Shown here: piece after piece, positions 23,022 through 34,422 of the stretch | How the letters are laid out: each line of letters starts with the position of its first letter | Numbering within the stretch: position 1 is the first letter of the stretch | Origin: Zygnema cylindricum | Taxonomy: Eukaryota > Streptophyta > Zygnematophyceae > Zygnematales > Zygnemataceae | DNA: 64,000 bases | Assembly: GCA_037447655.1 (NCBI GenBank) | Contig: JBBHKE010001452.1 | Span: 37,783-101,782 of the forward strand | Direction: 5' to 3' | The notes under the pieces: model-generated | Told to the model about the DNA's origin: nothing | Database searches by the model: none | Seen by the model: the letters and a program-made list of their open reading frames with translations, nothing else | Translations under genes and position numbers: made by a program

Positions 23022-23298
23022 GATTTTAGGCCAAAGAAAGTCGTGCCCGAATTAGTGTTGCGACGGGTGGTGTAGTTAGCGTAAATCACAGTTCTATGTT
23101 CACATAGTTGTCTGAAAATGTGAGAACAGTTGCAGGGTACACTCAGATTTCATCCATAGGGGCCATTGCCTGAACCGTTCAGGTAATGGCCCTTATGGAT
23201 TGAATATGAGTGCACTCTACACGTGTCGAAGCTAGGCACTTTCACGTGTCAAGGCCTTGTCAAACACTCTTTCTGTACTGCAGTGCAAAATAAAGAAA

Positions 23299-24344
23299 GG
23301 GAATTGATCATGACAGTGATTGTTTTAGTAGCGCACAGTCACTTACGTAATTTTGTCAAAAATTGTACGTATTGGTATTAATAAAGTACAGCTGAGTACA
23401 AATTTGACGGTTAATCGGTTGGACAACTTTGACTTTCAAAATATTGTTTCAATCGCTTAAAATTTTGCCGGGCTTGCGGACATCGACCGTCAAAATAAAA
23501 TTAGCAATTCACACGGCCGATGAACGTTTACGCTAACAAAACTGCAACAACCACATGTAATTAAATGTGTTGCAGAAAGTCACTTTTTGTCTTTACGTGA
23601 GCTCCACGGTGAAAGCATTTAGCTGTAAAATTGAAATTTAATCGTCTAAGCGTTACATTGAACGTATACGCAAATTGAAACGAAACCTCCTCAAACTAAA
23701 TTGAACCATTGTAAGTTTTGTACGAAAATATTAAAACGCACGAAACAAAATTTTGCTGCGAATGTAAGAATGTTGATTCTTAGATAGTGTGGCTCAATTT
23801 CGTTGCGTGTGACGACGCGTATTTTTTCATTTAATTTCAATTGATATTTTTACGCCGGTTCGTTTTATTATAGTGTACACAGTTTATTTCATTTGGTGCG
23901 TTTTAATATTTTCGTACAAGATTTATAGTACTTTATTTTAATGAGATTTCGTTTCACTTTGCGTCTAAGTTCAATGTAACGCTCAGACGATTAAATTTCA
24001 ATTTTGCGGCTAAGTGCTCTCACTGTGGAGCTCACGTAAAGACAAAAAATGACTGTCTGCAACACTTTTATTCACATGTGGTTGTCGCAATTTTGTTACC
24101 GTAAACGTTCGCCGGCCGTGTGAATTGCTAATTTTATTATGTCGGTCGACGTACGCAAGCGCGGCAAAATTTTAAGCGGTTGAAACAATATTTTGAAAGT
24201 CAAAGTTGTCCAACTGATTGACCGTCAAATTTGTTCTCAGCAGGACTTTATTTTTACCAATATGTACTTCAAATGTATAATTTTTGACAAAATGACGTAA
24301 GTGACTGTGCGCAACCAAAACAGTTACTGTTATGATCAATTCCC
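23299..24344. mobile_element. Foldback transposon with ~450-bp inverted repeats
   Basis: Two long arms (about 23299-23745 and 23896-24344) are inverted copies of each other around a central spacer of roughly 150 bp. For example, GGGAATTGATCATGACAG pairs with CTGTTATGATCAATTCCC, and ACACGGCCGATGAACGTTTACG pairs with CGTAAACGTTCGCCGGCCGTGT. The element is flanked by a perfect 8-bp direct repeat TAAAGAAA at 23291-23298 and 24345-24352. No transposase is seen. A minus-strand frame at 24172-24372 runs through the arm and has no recognisable motif. An 8-bp duplication suggests hAT-type or P-type mobilisation (inference). Confidence 0.9.
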
Positions 24345-24390
24345 TAAAGAAATTAAGTGTACCGCTTGGCATATTCCGTACTAAACACTA

Positions 24391-24927
24391 CACCATGAAT
24401 CGTAATTAGAGTTATGTTCAGTAATTCCGTTACCCCAAATTTTGACTCTATCTCCGTAAATAGAGTACATTATGTAGAAACTAATGGTTTTATTAGTATT
24501 TTCTAGGTCTGAAAAGAAATATAGAAGTCGAGGCAGTCTATCTCTAACTTCTCTCTCCAACTCTCAAACTTGTCGCAGTCACTGAGAAATTGGAGACTGG
24601 CCGTTCAAAATTGTACTTTATTAAGTAAAAATGTAAAAACAATGATTTAATACATGCGGTTATCATGTAACTGTGTTTTAACAAACCGCGTAGTGCAAAC
24701 GTCACAATGACGCGAAACCGTACGTTTTGTCAGATTTTATATGTATACCTAATTTGCAGTAGATATATTCAGCGCCCAAATTTATGCCCAAATTAGAGTT
24801 ATTGATAAATTAGAGTACATTTTTTTTGAAAAGGGTCAATTACCCAAAATAAAGTTAATGCCTCTAATTTTATTTTTTTCGTTTTTTTACTCTAATTATT
24901 TCTTTACTCTAAATACGATTCGCGCTG
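24391..24927. mobile_element. TA-flanked MITE, copy M7 (long form, 537 bp)
   Basis: TA at 24389-24390 and 24928-24929. Termini CACCATGAATCGTAATTAGAG / CTCTAAATACGATTCGCGCTG. The interior shares AATACATGCGGTTATCATG-like sequence with the other long forms. Confidence 0.82.
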
Positions 24928-25669
24928 TATCTCACTACCTTTTTGAAATCAGTGTAATTCACACTAATTAAATCGCACATATAGTAGATAGAAGAAAGTA
25001 TAATTTTTTCAGGTCGATTTTGGGTGCAAGGTTTATAATTTAGAGACGCCTTTAGAGTATTAAAACTGATATCGATACACGGGGCAGCTGTTGTATATCG
25101 GTGGTAGCATCTTACTGACTATAGATGAGTGCATTTTACTCAATTGCATCGATATGAATAATGTGATGGTTTACCAATATGGATGTTTGATATACCAAAA
25201 CAAAAGGCAACAATCGAATTTTGTTATTAAAAATCATCGTGTGGTTCCATTGGTTTGATACGTACCCTTTCAAAATTATAAATTGTAGCCAAAAACAATG
25301 TTTTCCCCTACTACTTATTACGTCATATGTTTGTTGGTGTAAAAAGAGAAAATATTATAAATGAAAACGAATATATTTTTATTGATAAAGAATAAGAAGC
25401 AAATTACACAATTTAAAAACAATACGGAAGTTCGTTTACAAACGAATTGCAAATCATATACTCTTCCATAGTGTCTTCACAATATGTTTAAAACAACCTT
25501 ATCTTAATCAGCGTGGTAACTCCAAAAAGCAAAAAATTAAAAGAGAAAACAAAGATCAACAACATGCGTACACTTAAGAATACGATTATTTAATTATTAT
25601 TTAATGCGACGGGGAATAACCCTCTCAAAACCAAGACATATACGCTCCACGTGAATACGCGACCATGAC
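24928..25669. other. Unassigned AT-rich sequence
   Basis: No reading frame of note and no paired terminal repeats seen. Confidence 0.4.
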
Positions 25670-25672
25670 TAA

Positions 25673-26404
25673 GGGTGAAGTTCCATCAAGCGAAAAGTGG
25701 CGTTTCCAACAGAAATCCGCGACTCTCCGTACCAAATCGTACCGCCTATTTTGTTTTTATAGGAAAACCAACATTACAGAGAATCTTGCCGATACTCTCC
25801 GGAGGTCTTGGAGGTAATATTGGCTGTCGGATGTTCATCTGCGATGAGTTCGCTTCAATTTTCTCTGTTAGACTCAACCCACCTCGACGAGGTGGGTTGG
25901 CATACACAGAAACAAAAAAAACTGTGACACGGTGGACAATTAAGCTACGTGTCATGATAGAAAACCAACGAAAAATCTTAAGATTTCCACATGACACGCG
26001 GTTTCCAAAATATAAACGAAACTAAAAACGAAATTTCGTAACATTCCCTCGTCACGCTATTTTCGGTTTCTTTTGTTCGTCACACTATTTTTGTCGAAAG
26101 ACTTTCGTTATGTTCGAAAACTGAAACCCTAAAAAATGAGATGGCGTCGTCTGCAAAATGTATAAAAGTTTTGTTGTATGGTCACGTCGTACGCAGGTCC
26201 ATGGTACGTAAGTCAAGATTTTAAGTTAAGTTTGTCAGTGCTTAAAATCTGAAAGATATTCAATATCGGACGTAGCTTGCGTGGCGCCAGTCAATTTATA
26301 ACACGTGGCTTACAGACTCTACGTGATGGAACTTCGACTCAATCGACTCGGTCTGTAGGTTGGCCGTACAATTACAGAAACGTAATTATGATGGAACTTC
26401 ACCC
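25673..26404. mobile_element. PIF/Harbinger-like MITE 1
   Basis: Perfect terminal inverted repeats GGGTGAAGTTCCATCA / TGATGGAACTTCACCC and a 3-bp duplication TAA at 25670-25672 and 26405-26407. TAA/TTA duplications are characteristic of PIF/Harbinger elements. 732 bp, no transposase. A 25-nt perfect hairpin CAACCCACCTCG-A-CGAGGTGGGTTG lies at 25875-25899. Confidence 0.82.
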
Positions 26405-26407
26405 TAA

Positions 26408-26639
26408 ATCTTCAGGTCATTCGCGATGGTGACCGTCGGACTCCACACAAACAAGCACCGACTTTTACAAACGTGGCGCAACAAAAAAAACTGTGGTACG
26501 GAACTGAACGTGGAGTCCACATCGGCACTAAAATTTGACGATCGCGCTAAGACTCGACGACGATGTGAATGATACATTGCATACAAGTTTTAGGGCATTG
26601 ATGTCACGCCGTATCTTGTCGGGCAATTTTCTTTGAATA
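26408..26639. other. Unassigned sequence between MITE 1 and the gypsy-MTase 5' region
   Basis: No paired repeats or convincing frame. It may be flanking DNA, or the outermost part of the methyltransferase element's LTR, whose end I could not locate. Confidence 0.3.
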
Positions 26640-26990
26640 TTTAGGTGTTAAGACAAGCGGCCGCCACACTAATTTGTATTTGCGTTTTATTTGGGTTTGG
26701 TAGTTCCTTACGCAATTTCCACCGACGACGAAACGGACCGTACATACTTACATTTCCCGGAATTTTCGCCGACGACGAATTTGATCGTTTCGCACGAGGA
26801 AGCATCTTGGCCGTCGACGCGGAAGTATACCAAGTTTCGAAATGTAGCATCCGAACCGTTGACGCGATGTGCAGACGAGCCGATTGTCAGTTCTGACAAC
26901 GCGACGGATTGGACAAATTTAAGTTGTGAACCATTTGGAGGTTCAAGCATTCTCATGTAGATAGGAAGGGTTTTTATCCGTAGGTTATAG
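26640..26990 (+). repeat. gypsy-MTase 5' region (LTR or leader), first block
   Basis: Matches the reverse complement of about 63670-64000. Shared words include CTTACATTTCC, CCGACGACGAA/CCGACGACAA, ATCGTTTCGC, and GTGAACCATTTGGAGGTTCA followed by CATGTAGATAGGAAGGGTTTT. In the other copy it runs straight into the block found here at 35742. The frames on both strands are not genes. Confidence 0.65.
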
Positions 26991-27616
26991 ATTCTGTAAC
27001 GTAGGGCATGGGATTCCGACCGCCTATTGGCTGAATCCAAACAAAACGCAGTATTTACACGGCACCCTGCAATCCTATTGGTTCGTTTCGCTAGGCGTAT
27101 GCGCTGGTACTTAGGGTAAGGTTCCATTAGGGAAAAAATGCCGTTGTCTACTGAAAGTCATACTATTTCGTACAGTACCGCACCAAAAAATAAAATGTCA
27201 GAAAAACAAGCCTACTGAATGAGGGATTTGATTCTCCACGTTTATGGGCGTAAACTTGGACAGTCGGATGCATAATCGGATACTCCATTGTCTAACACTT
27301 TCAGTTGGCAACAAGTGACCCGGAGTAGGTCAATTCTTAGCGCCTGAACAGATAACATCGTGCCTCGTGGAAAAGTGAACAAATATCCACGACGACCGCG
27401 CGACCAAGTGGGTACACGTCGCATCTGACATGTGCCTTCCGCCAAGGAGGATGCGAGGCCACAGGAAGACGCAAAAAAATCTTTGACGGAGGATATTGTT
27501 TCACGCGATCCACTAACCTTTTTGACATTTTCGTACGCTTTTACAAATCTTAAGTTTCGTCCGCCCGTACAAATTTTATTCAATACGTCGTACGAGTCAC
27601 TTTTTACCTTCGCTGG

Positions 27617-28583
27617 TATAACAGTAATAGCTGATCGAACTTGTTTATAAAGGGGTATTTAGGTATTATGATTATAGAGTACTAAATTTGGTAGACGTCC
27701 GCGAAAGAATCACGCTATTTGGACTTATATTTTAAAACTTATAGCGATGGGTGTATTAAGGTGACAGCTTGGGGTATAAATAACAGATGGGTATCATTGA
27801 AACGGGTTAATGGTCAAATTAGTACCGAAATTTCGCGTGTACGTTTCATAATGTTCGAATGAAACGTTTAGTATGCACGGTGTTTCGTTTCGTACAAATT
27901 TTAGTACGAAACGTCACTTTCACTTAAGGGAATTTCGTATGAAGTTTCGCGTGCGAAATTTGTTACGCACGATTTTGCGAAGTCGCGTTTCGTTTGGCGC
28001 GCACTTTCGCACGTAAATGTTACGTAGTGAAACGTAACGTTTGATTGGTTAGTAAAGTGCTAAGTAGTTAGTAAGAGATTTCGCACGTTTTTGCATTGGT
28101 CAGTCTGAGTCCTTGTTTATCAATGATTGGCTCAGGTAAAAGCCTGTTAAAACATAGCGTTGAATCTGGCCTGGTTAGTCCAGGGCGATGATGGATAAAT
28201 AGGGAAGTGTAAGAGGAGAGTAGACATCTTTTCCTTTGGAAAAGTTTGTGGAAATTCCGGCTGATCTTAGTCCTGAGCGATTAATACCAAATTGGAGAAA
28301 AGGCATTTGTGCATTGAAATCTCTTACTAACTAAATAGTGTTTTAGTAGTTAAGAGATAGAATTATTAAGAGTGGAAAGTAGTGGAAAACACTTTAATAA
28401 GAAGGGTTGAGCCACGAGGGCAAGAGACTAAGCTAATGTTATGTGGACAAAAGCTTCTTCTAATTTAAAGTTTACCCTTATGTGAGTGTTGTCCAATGTG
28501 GATGTGTATTTTCCAATGTGGAATGAGTGGTTGGATTGTTTGTAGTTATAGGATTTTTCTGATAGGAAGGAGATCCTATTACA
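27617..28583 (+). repeat. Chromovirus 5' LTR
   Basis: Starts TATAACAG (the partner has the canonical TGTAACAG, so the G has become A) and ends CTATTACA. The region 27820-28035 is unusually dense in GTTTC, GAAAC, TTTCG and CGAAA words in both orientations. Confidence 0.93.
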
Positions 28584-28585
28584 TA

Positions 28586-28597
28586 TGGTATCAGAGC
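28586..28597 (+). other. Chromovirus primer-binding site
   Basis: TGGTATCAGAGC, two bases inside the 5' LTR, complementary to the 3' end of plant initiator tRNA-Met. Confidence 0.93.
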
Positions 28598-29358
28598 TTG
28601 GTTAAAAGCAAAAGAGAAGCTTGCTCACTCGAAAATCGACTGCCGTGACCGGTGAGGGTGCTCTGACCCGGGTTGGTGAAACCACAATGTGAGTGGTAGG
28701 GGATTGGAGGGAAACTAAGTGACCACACTGCCAGCGGCCGCAGGTTAGATGTGGGGCGTGCTTAGGTCCTCAAGACTAAGGCGGGGTGGGCAGTGTAGCT
28801 ACCGCTGAAGCTCACTCCAATTACCTAGAGGCCAAACAAACTTGCCTTCTCTTAGCAATGATTCATGTGTAGAGGGAGGGCTTGAAGCCATGAAGGGTGA
28901 GGATGTGAGGATTAGAGAGTAAAAGATCCTGATGTAGTGGGAAGTGGGAAATTTGCTAATGGAGGAGAAAGAAAGTGGAGTACTTTACTTCTTCAAGAGC
29001 AAAGGAGTCCAGAAATGACTCAAAACTTTTCAAACCCTAAATTGTTACTTTTGATTGATTTCAATTTTGTTGTTGCAAAATTTATGGTTAAATCTTACCT
29101 TTGAGAGCTTTCAATTTTGCTATTGCAAAATTTGTGGGGAAATTCTTACCTTTTGTTTCAATGTTGGGAAATTGAAAATTTGAATTTGTACTAACTTACT
29201 GTCAATGTCTTTTTAATTTCTCAGATCTTGATCTTCTCAAAAGACTTGTTAAGGAGAAGAAGTCTTAGATTGGAGCAATCTGAGGATTTCAAATCTGCAT
29301 CAAATATCACTAGGAAATTATACTCTATCTTTCTTTTGCTTGATTTCATTGTGTGATA
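28598..29358 (+). other. Chromovirus untranslated leader
   Basis: About 760 bp between the primer-binding site and the first gag ATG. Several short upstream ATGs and an imperfect repeat of TTTCAATTTTG-TTGCAAAATTT near 29060 and 29110. No coding domain. Confidence 0.75.
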
Positions 29359-30138
29359 ATGGCAAATTCTGCATGGAAACGCAAAAAAGAGAATGCGTTC
29401 AATGTGTTGAAGAAGCGGACTGTGAAATTGGTCAAAAGATTTAATAATCATGCTGCCGCTGTGGATGAAACCATTTCCGAATTGAAAAGTGAATTGAAAT
29501 TTATCAAAGAAAATGGAAATGTTTCAAATGAGAATTTACATGAACTTATTAACTTAATTCAGACCAAGAATGATATGAATGACCAAAAGGGTGAGAGTAG
29601 CAAAAGGAATGCCCGTTTTAGGGAGGATGATCATGATAGACCTAAGAAGATAAGGGATCTGAAATTGTCTATTAGTGAGGCAACATCGTTTGATGGTAAG
29701 AGGATCGATGAGTTGGATGCTTGGATTTTTCATAAGGAATATTATTTGGAGTCTAAAAATTGCGATCGTGATGATTACACTTCTTTTGCTGTTAACTGTC
29801 TAAAACGCGATGCTCAGATTTGGTATTATACTCAGAGAAGGTCTAAATTGATTCCTGATAATGCAGATTTGGAAACTTTTAAAACCGCGATCAAATCGCG
29901 TTTCTTGTCTGTCACTTTTAAATCCATAATGGAAGAAAAGTGGTTGAATTGTAAACAGACTGGATCTGTGAAGGATTATATTGTGGAATTTGACTCATCT
30001 AGCATTAATGTCATAGGTTTGACTGATGAAATGGCTAAATTGCATTTCTTGAACTATTTGAATCCTATACTGAAATCAAAACTAAAACATCAAAAATTTA
30101 ATAATTTGAGGAATTACAAGATAAGTCATTGGAATTAG
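29359..30138 (+). pseudogene. Chromovirus gag, capsid part
   Basis: Start ATG at 29359 (MANSAWKRKKENA); an earlier in-frame GTG is not needed. The first 100 residues are Lys-rich with a heptad-like helical stretch. The block LDAWIFHKEYYLESK through LHFLNYLNP is the Retrotrans_gag capsid domain of Ty3/gypsy elements. The frame is lost close to 30110, and the following nucleocapsid part continues in another frame, so the protein would end early. Gag forms the particle that packages the element RNA. Confidence 0.85.
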
Positions 30139-30674
30139 AGGATCAGTTGGGGTATAATCGAGAAACTAGATCACTCACGGGTAATTTGAATGAAGTATCA
30201 GAGTGGGATGAGGAGGAATTTGTTGAAGAGGGTCTGAATGCTGGTCTGGTGAATAGGCAAAATATCTTCAGGGGAAATCAAAGGGGTGGACATAGTGTTA
30301 ATGCAGGAAATAAATTTAACAATAGAGGGGGGTACATTAAAAGTCCTAAACCAAACATTAATGCCCAGAAGCCTAACCTTAATATCCCCACATGCACTAT
30401 TTGTCAGAAAAATGGTCATAGAGCATTTGAGTGTGCACAACTGAAAAATATTAACTGTTATAACTGTGGAGAGGAGGGACATTTTAGTAGAGAGTGCATA
30501 AAACCCAAAAAAAAAGTCACTTGTTTCAAATGCGGAGGTCCAGATCATTACGCTAAAGACTGTACAGATAAAGGTTCTCTCAAAACAGTCGATGTAAATG
30601 AAGGTCTCCAAGAGGATATTGCATTATATCTAGCTGAGCAGGAAGCTCAGGAGGTGGGAAACGGAAAGGACTAA
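30129..30674 (+). pseudogene. Chromovirus gag, nucleocapsid part with three CCHC knuckles
   Basis: Frame-shifted continuation of gag. It begins with an acidic stretch (EWDEEEFVEEG), then an Asn/Gly-rich basic stretch. Three CX2CX4HX4C zinc knuckles follow in a row: CTICQKNGHRAFEC, CYNCGEEGHFSREC and CFKCGGPDHYAKDC. These bind the element RNA. Three knuckles are more than the one usual in plant chromoviruses. Another frame change near 30655 separates this part from protease. Confidence 0.87.
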
Positions 30675-30688
30675 CTGAAAGTCCTCAG

Positions 30689-31222
30689 TTGAGTCAACCG
30701 GATCCAGAAGTTAAAGAGTTAACTTTGGAGGGCAAATTAATGAATGGAAAAGTTAGGATAGCTAAATTTATTATGATTCTCACTACACTGCATAGTTTAA
30801 AGAATCCTTCTGATGAAATTCTCAACAACATACCTATGTTAGGACAGTTAACTAATAATGACACCAGACACAGGTTGATTAGATTCGAGTCATTAGTGGA
30901 AGGAAAACCGTTGAAAGTAATGGTTGATTCATGTGCCACACATAATTTTATTTCACATAGGTTTGTAGAGGAAAATAAAATTCCTACTGTCATAAGGGAA
31001 AAGCCTTTACATGTTCAAGTGGCAAATGGTAATAAGTCCACATTAGACTTACAAACTAACACGATAGAAGTTGATATCCAAGGTCATAAAATGATAGTTG
31101 TGTGTGAAATAATGAGTTTGGGAAGTGAACAACTAATTTTGGGAAAGCCTTGGTTAACTGAACAAAATTCTCAAATTAATGGGGAAATTAACACCTTGAA
31201 AGTGAGGTCTGAAAACAGTTAG
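30689..31222 (+). pseudogene. Chromovirus aspartic protease region
   Basis: The coding frame actually runs in from about 30662. The active-site segment reads VMVDSCATHNFISH: Asp and Ser are present, but the invariant Gly of the D-[ST]-G triad is Cys (codon 30932-30934). The second conserved patch ILGKPWL fits the retropepsin flap/helix region. A TAG at 31220-31222 interrupts the frame, and coding resumes directly after it in the same frame. It is therefore a point-mutation stop, or a readthrough signal between protease and reverse transcriptase. Point mutation is more likely given the other damage. Confidence 0.8.
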
Positions 31223-31228
31223 AAGGTT

Positions 31229-32146
31229 TTGCAAGCATTATCTCCTAAGAAATTGCATAGGAATCATATAAATAACATAACCAGATTGGGAGTGGAAGGT
31301 TTGATATCTGCTAAACAATTTAAAAAACACTTAAAAGATAAAACAAATCATCCTTTCTTGTTATTAGTAACTGAGGCAGTTACTGATGAAAGAGGGGGAG
31401 AAAACACTAACATTGATGTCATCACTAAATCAGACACCACTAAAACTTTCGAAAAACTAAAATCTGATTTTGTAACTGACATTAATACATCTGATGTTGC
31501 TGTTAAGGATTTGATTTTTGAATTTCAAGATGTTTTCCCAAGTGATTTACCCTCGGGAAGGCCACCTTCCCGAGATGTAGAACATGTTATTAACCTTGAA
31601 CTTGGATGTAATCCTCCTGTCACAGGAATTTATAAACACAGTTTCTTTGAGCAGGAGGAGTTAAAGAAACAGATCAAAGAACTCTTAGAGAAAAGACATA
31701 TTCAGCCCAGCAAATCACCGTACGGAGCACCCGTTCTCTTCGTCAAAAAGAAAGACGGAACGTTGAGAATGTGTGTCGATTATCGTAGTCTGAATAAGAT
31801 TACGGTGAAGGATAAGTATCCGTTACCTTTAATTTCTGATTTGATAGATCGTTTAAAAGGTGCTAAAGTATTTTCGTTGATTGACCTGCGTAGTGGCTTT
31901 AATCAGGTGCCGATTAGAATTGAAGATGTTGATAAAACTGCTTTCAGGACTAGGGTGGGTCATTTCGAATGGATAGTGATGCCATTCGGCTTAACGAATG
32001 CACCGCCTACTTACCAAAGATTAATGAACCAAACCTTTTCAGATTACATAGATGAGTTTGTCCAAGTGTTTATAGATGATATTTTAGTTTACAGTGAATC
32101 TAAAGAACAACATATAATTCATTTAAAAAAGTTTTGGAAAGGTTAA
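31229..32146 (+). pseudogene. Chromovirus reverse transcriptase, N-terminal and catalytic part
   Basis: Contains the Ty3/gypsy signatures [51 protein letters not shown] and the catalytic box [10 protein letters not shown]. The fingers-palm region is complete. The frame is lost in an A run near 32128. A short piece continues in a second frame (32134 to about 32225) until a G run near 32225. Coding then resumes in a third frame. Confidence 0.92.
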
Positions 32147-32312
32147 GAGAAAGAAAATTATATGGAAAATTGTCAAAATCTAGTTTTCTTAAAAGTGAAC
32201 AATTATTTTTGGGACATATAGTAGTGGGGAAGGTGTTAAAACAGATCCATCCAAAATCACTGCAATCCAAAGTTGGAAGCAACCTACTAATGTCACGGAA
32301 GTTAGATCATTT

Positions 32313-34373
32313 TTGGGATTGGCCACTTACTACAGGAAATTTATAAAGAACTTCAGTATGATCGCTGCACCTTTGACGGATTTGCTTCGGGAAAAGGAGA
32401 CGTTTGCGTGGGGAGCTGATCAAGAGAGAGCATTCGAGGAACTAAAAGGGAAGTTGACCTCTGCTCCTACACTGGTGTATCCTGACCCTGCTGGGGAATT
32501 TGAAGTTCTGATTACTACAGATGCATCTGACAAAGGTCTAGGTGCAGTCATAAGTCAAAAAGTCGGCAAACACTTTCATCCTATTGCTTTTGAGTCCAGA
32601 AAATTCAATGATGCTGAAAAGAACTATACAGCACAAGAAAAAGAATTACTTGCAATTGTACATGCATTGGTGAAATGGCGATGTTATTTGCATAATAAAG
32701 AATTTACAGTTCACTGTGATAATAAAGCCCTTTCTTATTTGCAGAGATTAAGTGATGCACAGATTATGACTGGCAGACAGGTTAGGTGGATGCAAAAATT
32801 AGCATATTTCAAATTTAATGTCAAACATATTCCTGGGAAGACAAATGTAGTTGCAGATCCTTTAAGTAGATGTTTTGAAATAAGTGTTATGGTTCAGGAT
32901 GAATTGTTTTTAGATACTGTTAGAAATGGTTATGATAAAGATCCTTATTTTGCTGTGATTTGCAAAAATATTTCGGGAGGAAATTCTGACCCATTGAATG
33001 AGAGGCATGTCAAAAACTTTAGACTAGAGGCTGGTTTACTGTATTTGCAAATTGGGGATAGATTATGCATTCCTGAAGTCGGAGACTTAAGAAAACAAAT
33101 TTTACGGGAAGCTCATGAGCATTTAGGACATCTAGGTCGAGATAAAACCCTTAGTCGGTTGCAAAGTAGATTGTTTTGGCCTGGGATGGCAAAAGAGGTG
33201 TCAAAACACGTAGAAAGTTGTGTCCCTTGCCAACAGAGTAAACCTAGTACCCAAAAACCTAAAGGTCTCTTAAAACCTTTGGATATTCCCGAAAGACCGT
33301 GGGAATCTGTCAGTATGGATTTTATTGTTAGGTTGCCTGCTACATCTAAAAGGAATGACAGTATCATGGTCGTAGTCGATAGGTTCAGTAAAATGGCAAT
33401 ATTTATCCCTTGCAAAACTACTCATTCAGTTGTAGATATTTCAAAGTTATATTTTGACAATGTGGTCAGACATCATGGAGTTCCCCTGTCTATAGTCAGT
33501 GATAGGGATTCTAAATTTACATCTGCATTTTGGAAAGAATTGCAGCAAAATTTAGGTACTGAATTAAAAATGAGTACCTCTTACCATCCTCAGACAGATG
33601 GACAAACAGAAAGGATGAATCGTACACTGGAAGAAATGCTTAGGACTATTTGCAGTGGAGTTCAAAACACATGGGAATCCAAACTGCCATTAATGGAATT
33701 TGCATACAATTCATGTAAACATGCTAGTACAGGATTCTCACCATTTGAAGTTGCATACGGATACCAACCGAGAGAAGCATTAGACTTAATAACAGGGATC
33801 ACACAAGAGAATAGGGGTTCAGGAACGGAATTTTGGGAATATATTCAAACAGTTTGGAGAACTGTCCGTGATGCATTAGTAGAGGCACAAAGGAGGCAAG
33901 AATTAAATGCTAACCGCAAACGGGGTGATTGGGTGTTACGCACAGGTGACAAGGTTTGGCTTTCTACAACTCATTACAGGTGCAAGATCGACGGACAATC
34001 GGATCCTACGGGGAAATTTGCTCCTAAGTTCATTGGACCATTTACTGTAATCGAGATGATATCGTCAGTTGCTGCCAAATTGCACTTTCCGGCGTCAACA
34101 AAAATTCATCCAGTGATACACATTAGCCAATTGAAACCAGCGAATCTTCGACCAACCGAAGGAGAATTGGAATTGGATCCCTCAGTAATTATAGAACCTG
34201 AAGTACACAGATGGGTAATAGATTGGGTTGGTCAACGGTTCAAGGTCGGAGATACTATATTCTGGCAAGTGCATTATCTAGGGAGGCCTGAGGATGAGTT
34301 GACTCTAGAGGATAAAAATTCTGAATTTTTACAGAGGTATTGGAGAGACAATAATATAGAGGTCCCGTCTTGA
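32313..34373 (+). pseudogene. Chromovirus RNase H, integrase and chromodomain-like tail
   Basis: The first residues, [15 protein letters not shown] read across 32300-32350, are the end of the reverse transcriptase connection. RNase [13 protein letters not shown] and an ending [15 protein letters not shown]. Integrase: HHCC finger ([12 protein letters not shown] ... CVPCQQSK). The catalytic triad Asp-Asp-Glu is present in [17 protein letters not shown] and [11 protein letters not shown]. The C-terminus has the GPF/Y-like FIGPFTVIE. It ends with a chromodomain-like segment ([18 protein letters not shown] ... FLQRYW) of the kind that targets chromoviruses to chromatin. This 686-codon stretch is open throughout and is the best-preserved part. 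Confidence 0.93.
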
Positions 34374-34403
34374 GAATTAAAAATGTTTTAACTGAGGGCA
34401 GTT

Positions 34404-34420
34404 AAAAATAAGGAGGGGAT
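34404..34420 (+). other. Chromovirus polypurine tract
   Basis: AAAAATAAGGAGGGGAT immediately precedes the 3' LTR, which begins TGTAACAG at 34423. This is the expected plus-strand priming site. Confidence 0.85.
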
Positions 34421-34422
34421 GA

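Larger units (their letters stand above)
21063..23072. mobile_element. Composite MITE M8, split by M6 and by an hAT-like element
   Basis: The left terminus TA|CATCGACCATCGTTACTG and the right terminus GTTGCGACGGGTGGTG|TA are divergent inverted repeats of the same TA-flanked family. The inner parts (21060-21130, 21693-21828, 23022-23072) fit together once the younger elements at 21131-21692 and 21829-23021 are removed. This gives a local insertion order of M8 first, then M6 and hAT-2. Confidence 0.6.

Noticed and set aside
24172-24372. Minus-strand 66-codon frame in the foldback element
   Set aside because: It is simply one arm of the inverted repeat. No transposase motif.
25675-26025. Overlapping frames on both strands with a shared NPPRRGGL segment
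   Set aside because: The shared peptide comes from a DNA palindrome (25875-25899) inside a MITE. No coding evidence.
26645-27127. Frames of 83-139 codons on both strands
   Set aside because: They lie in the repeated 5' region of the methyltransferase element, overlap each other and match no domain.
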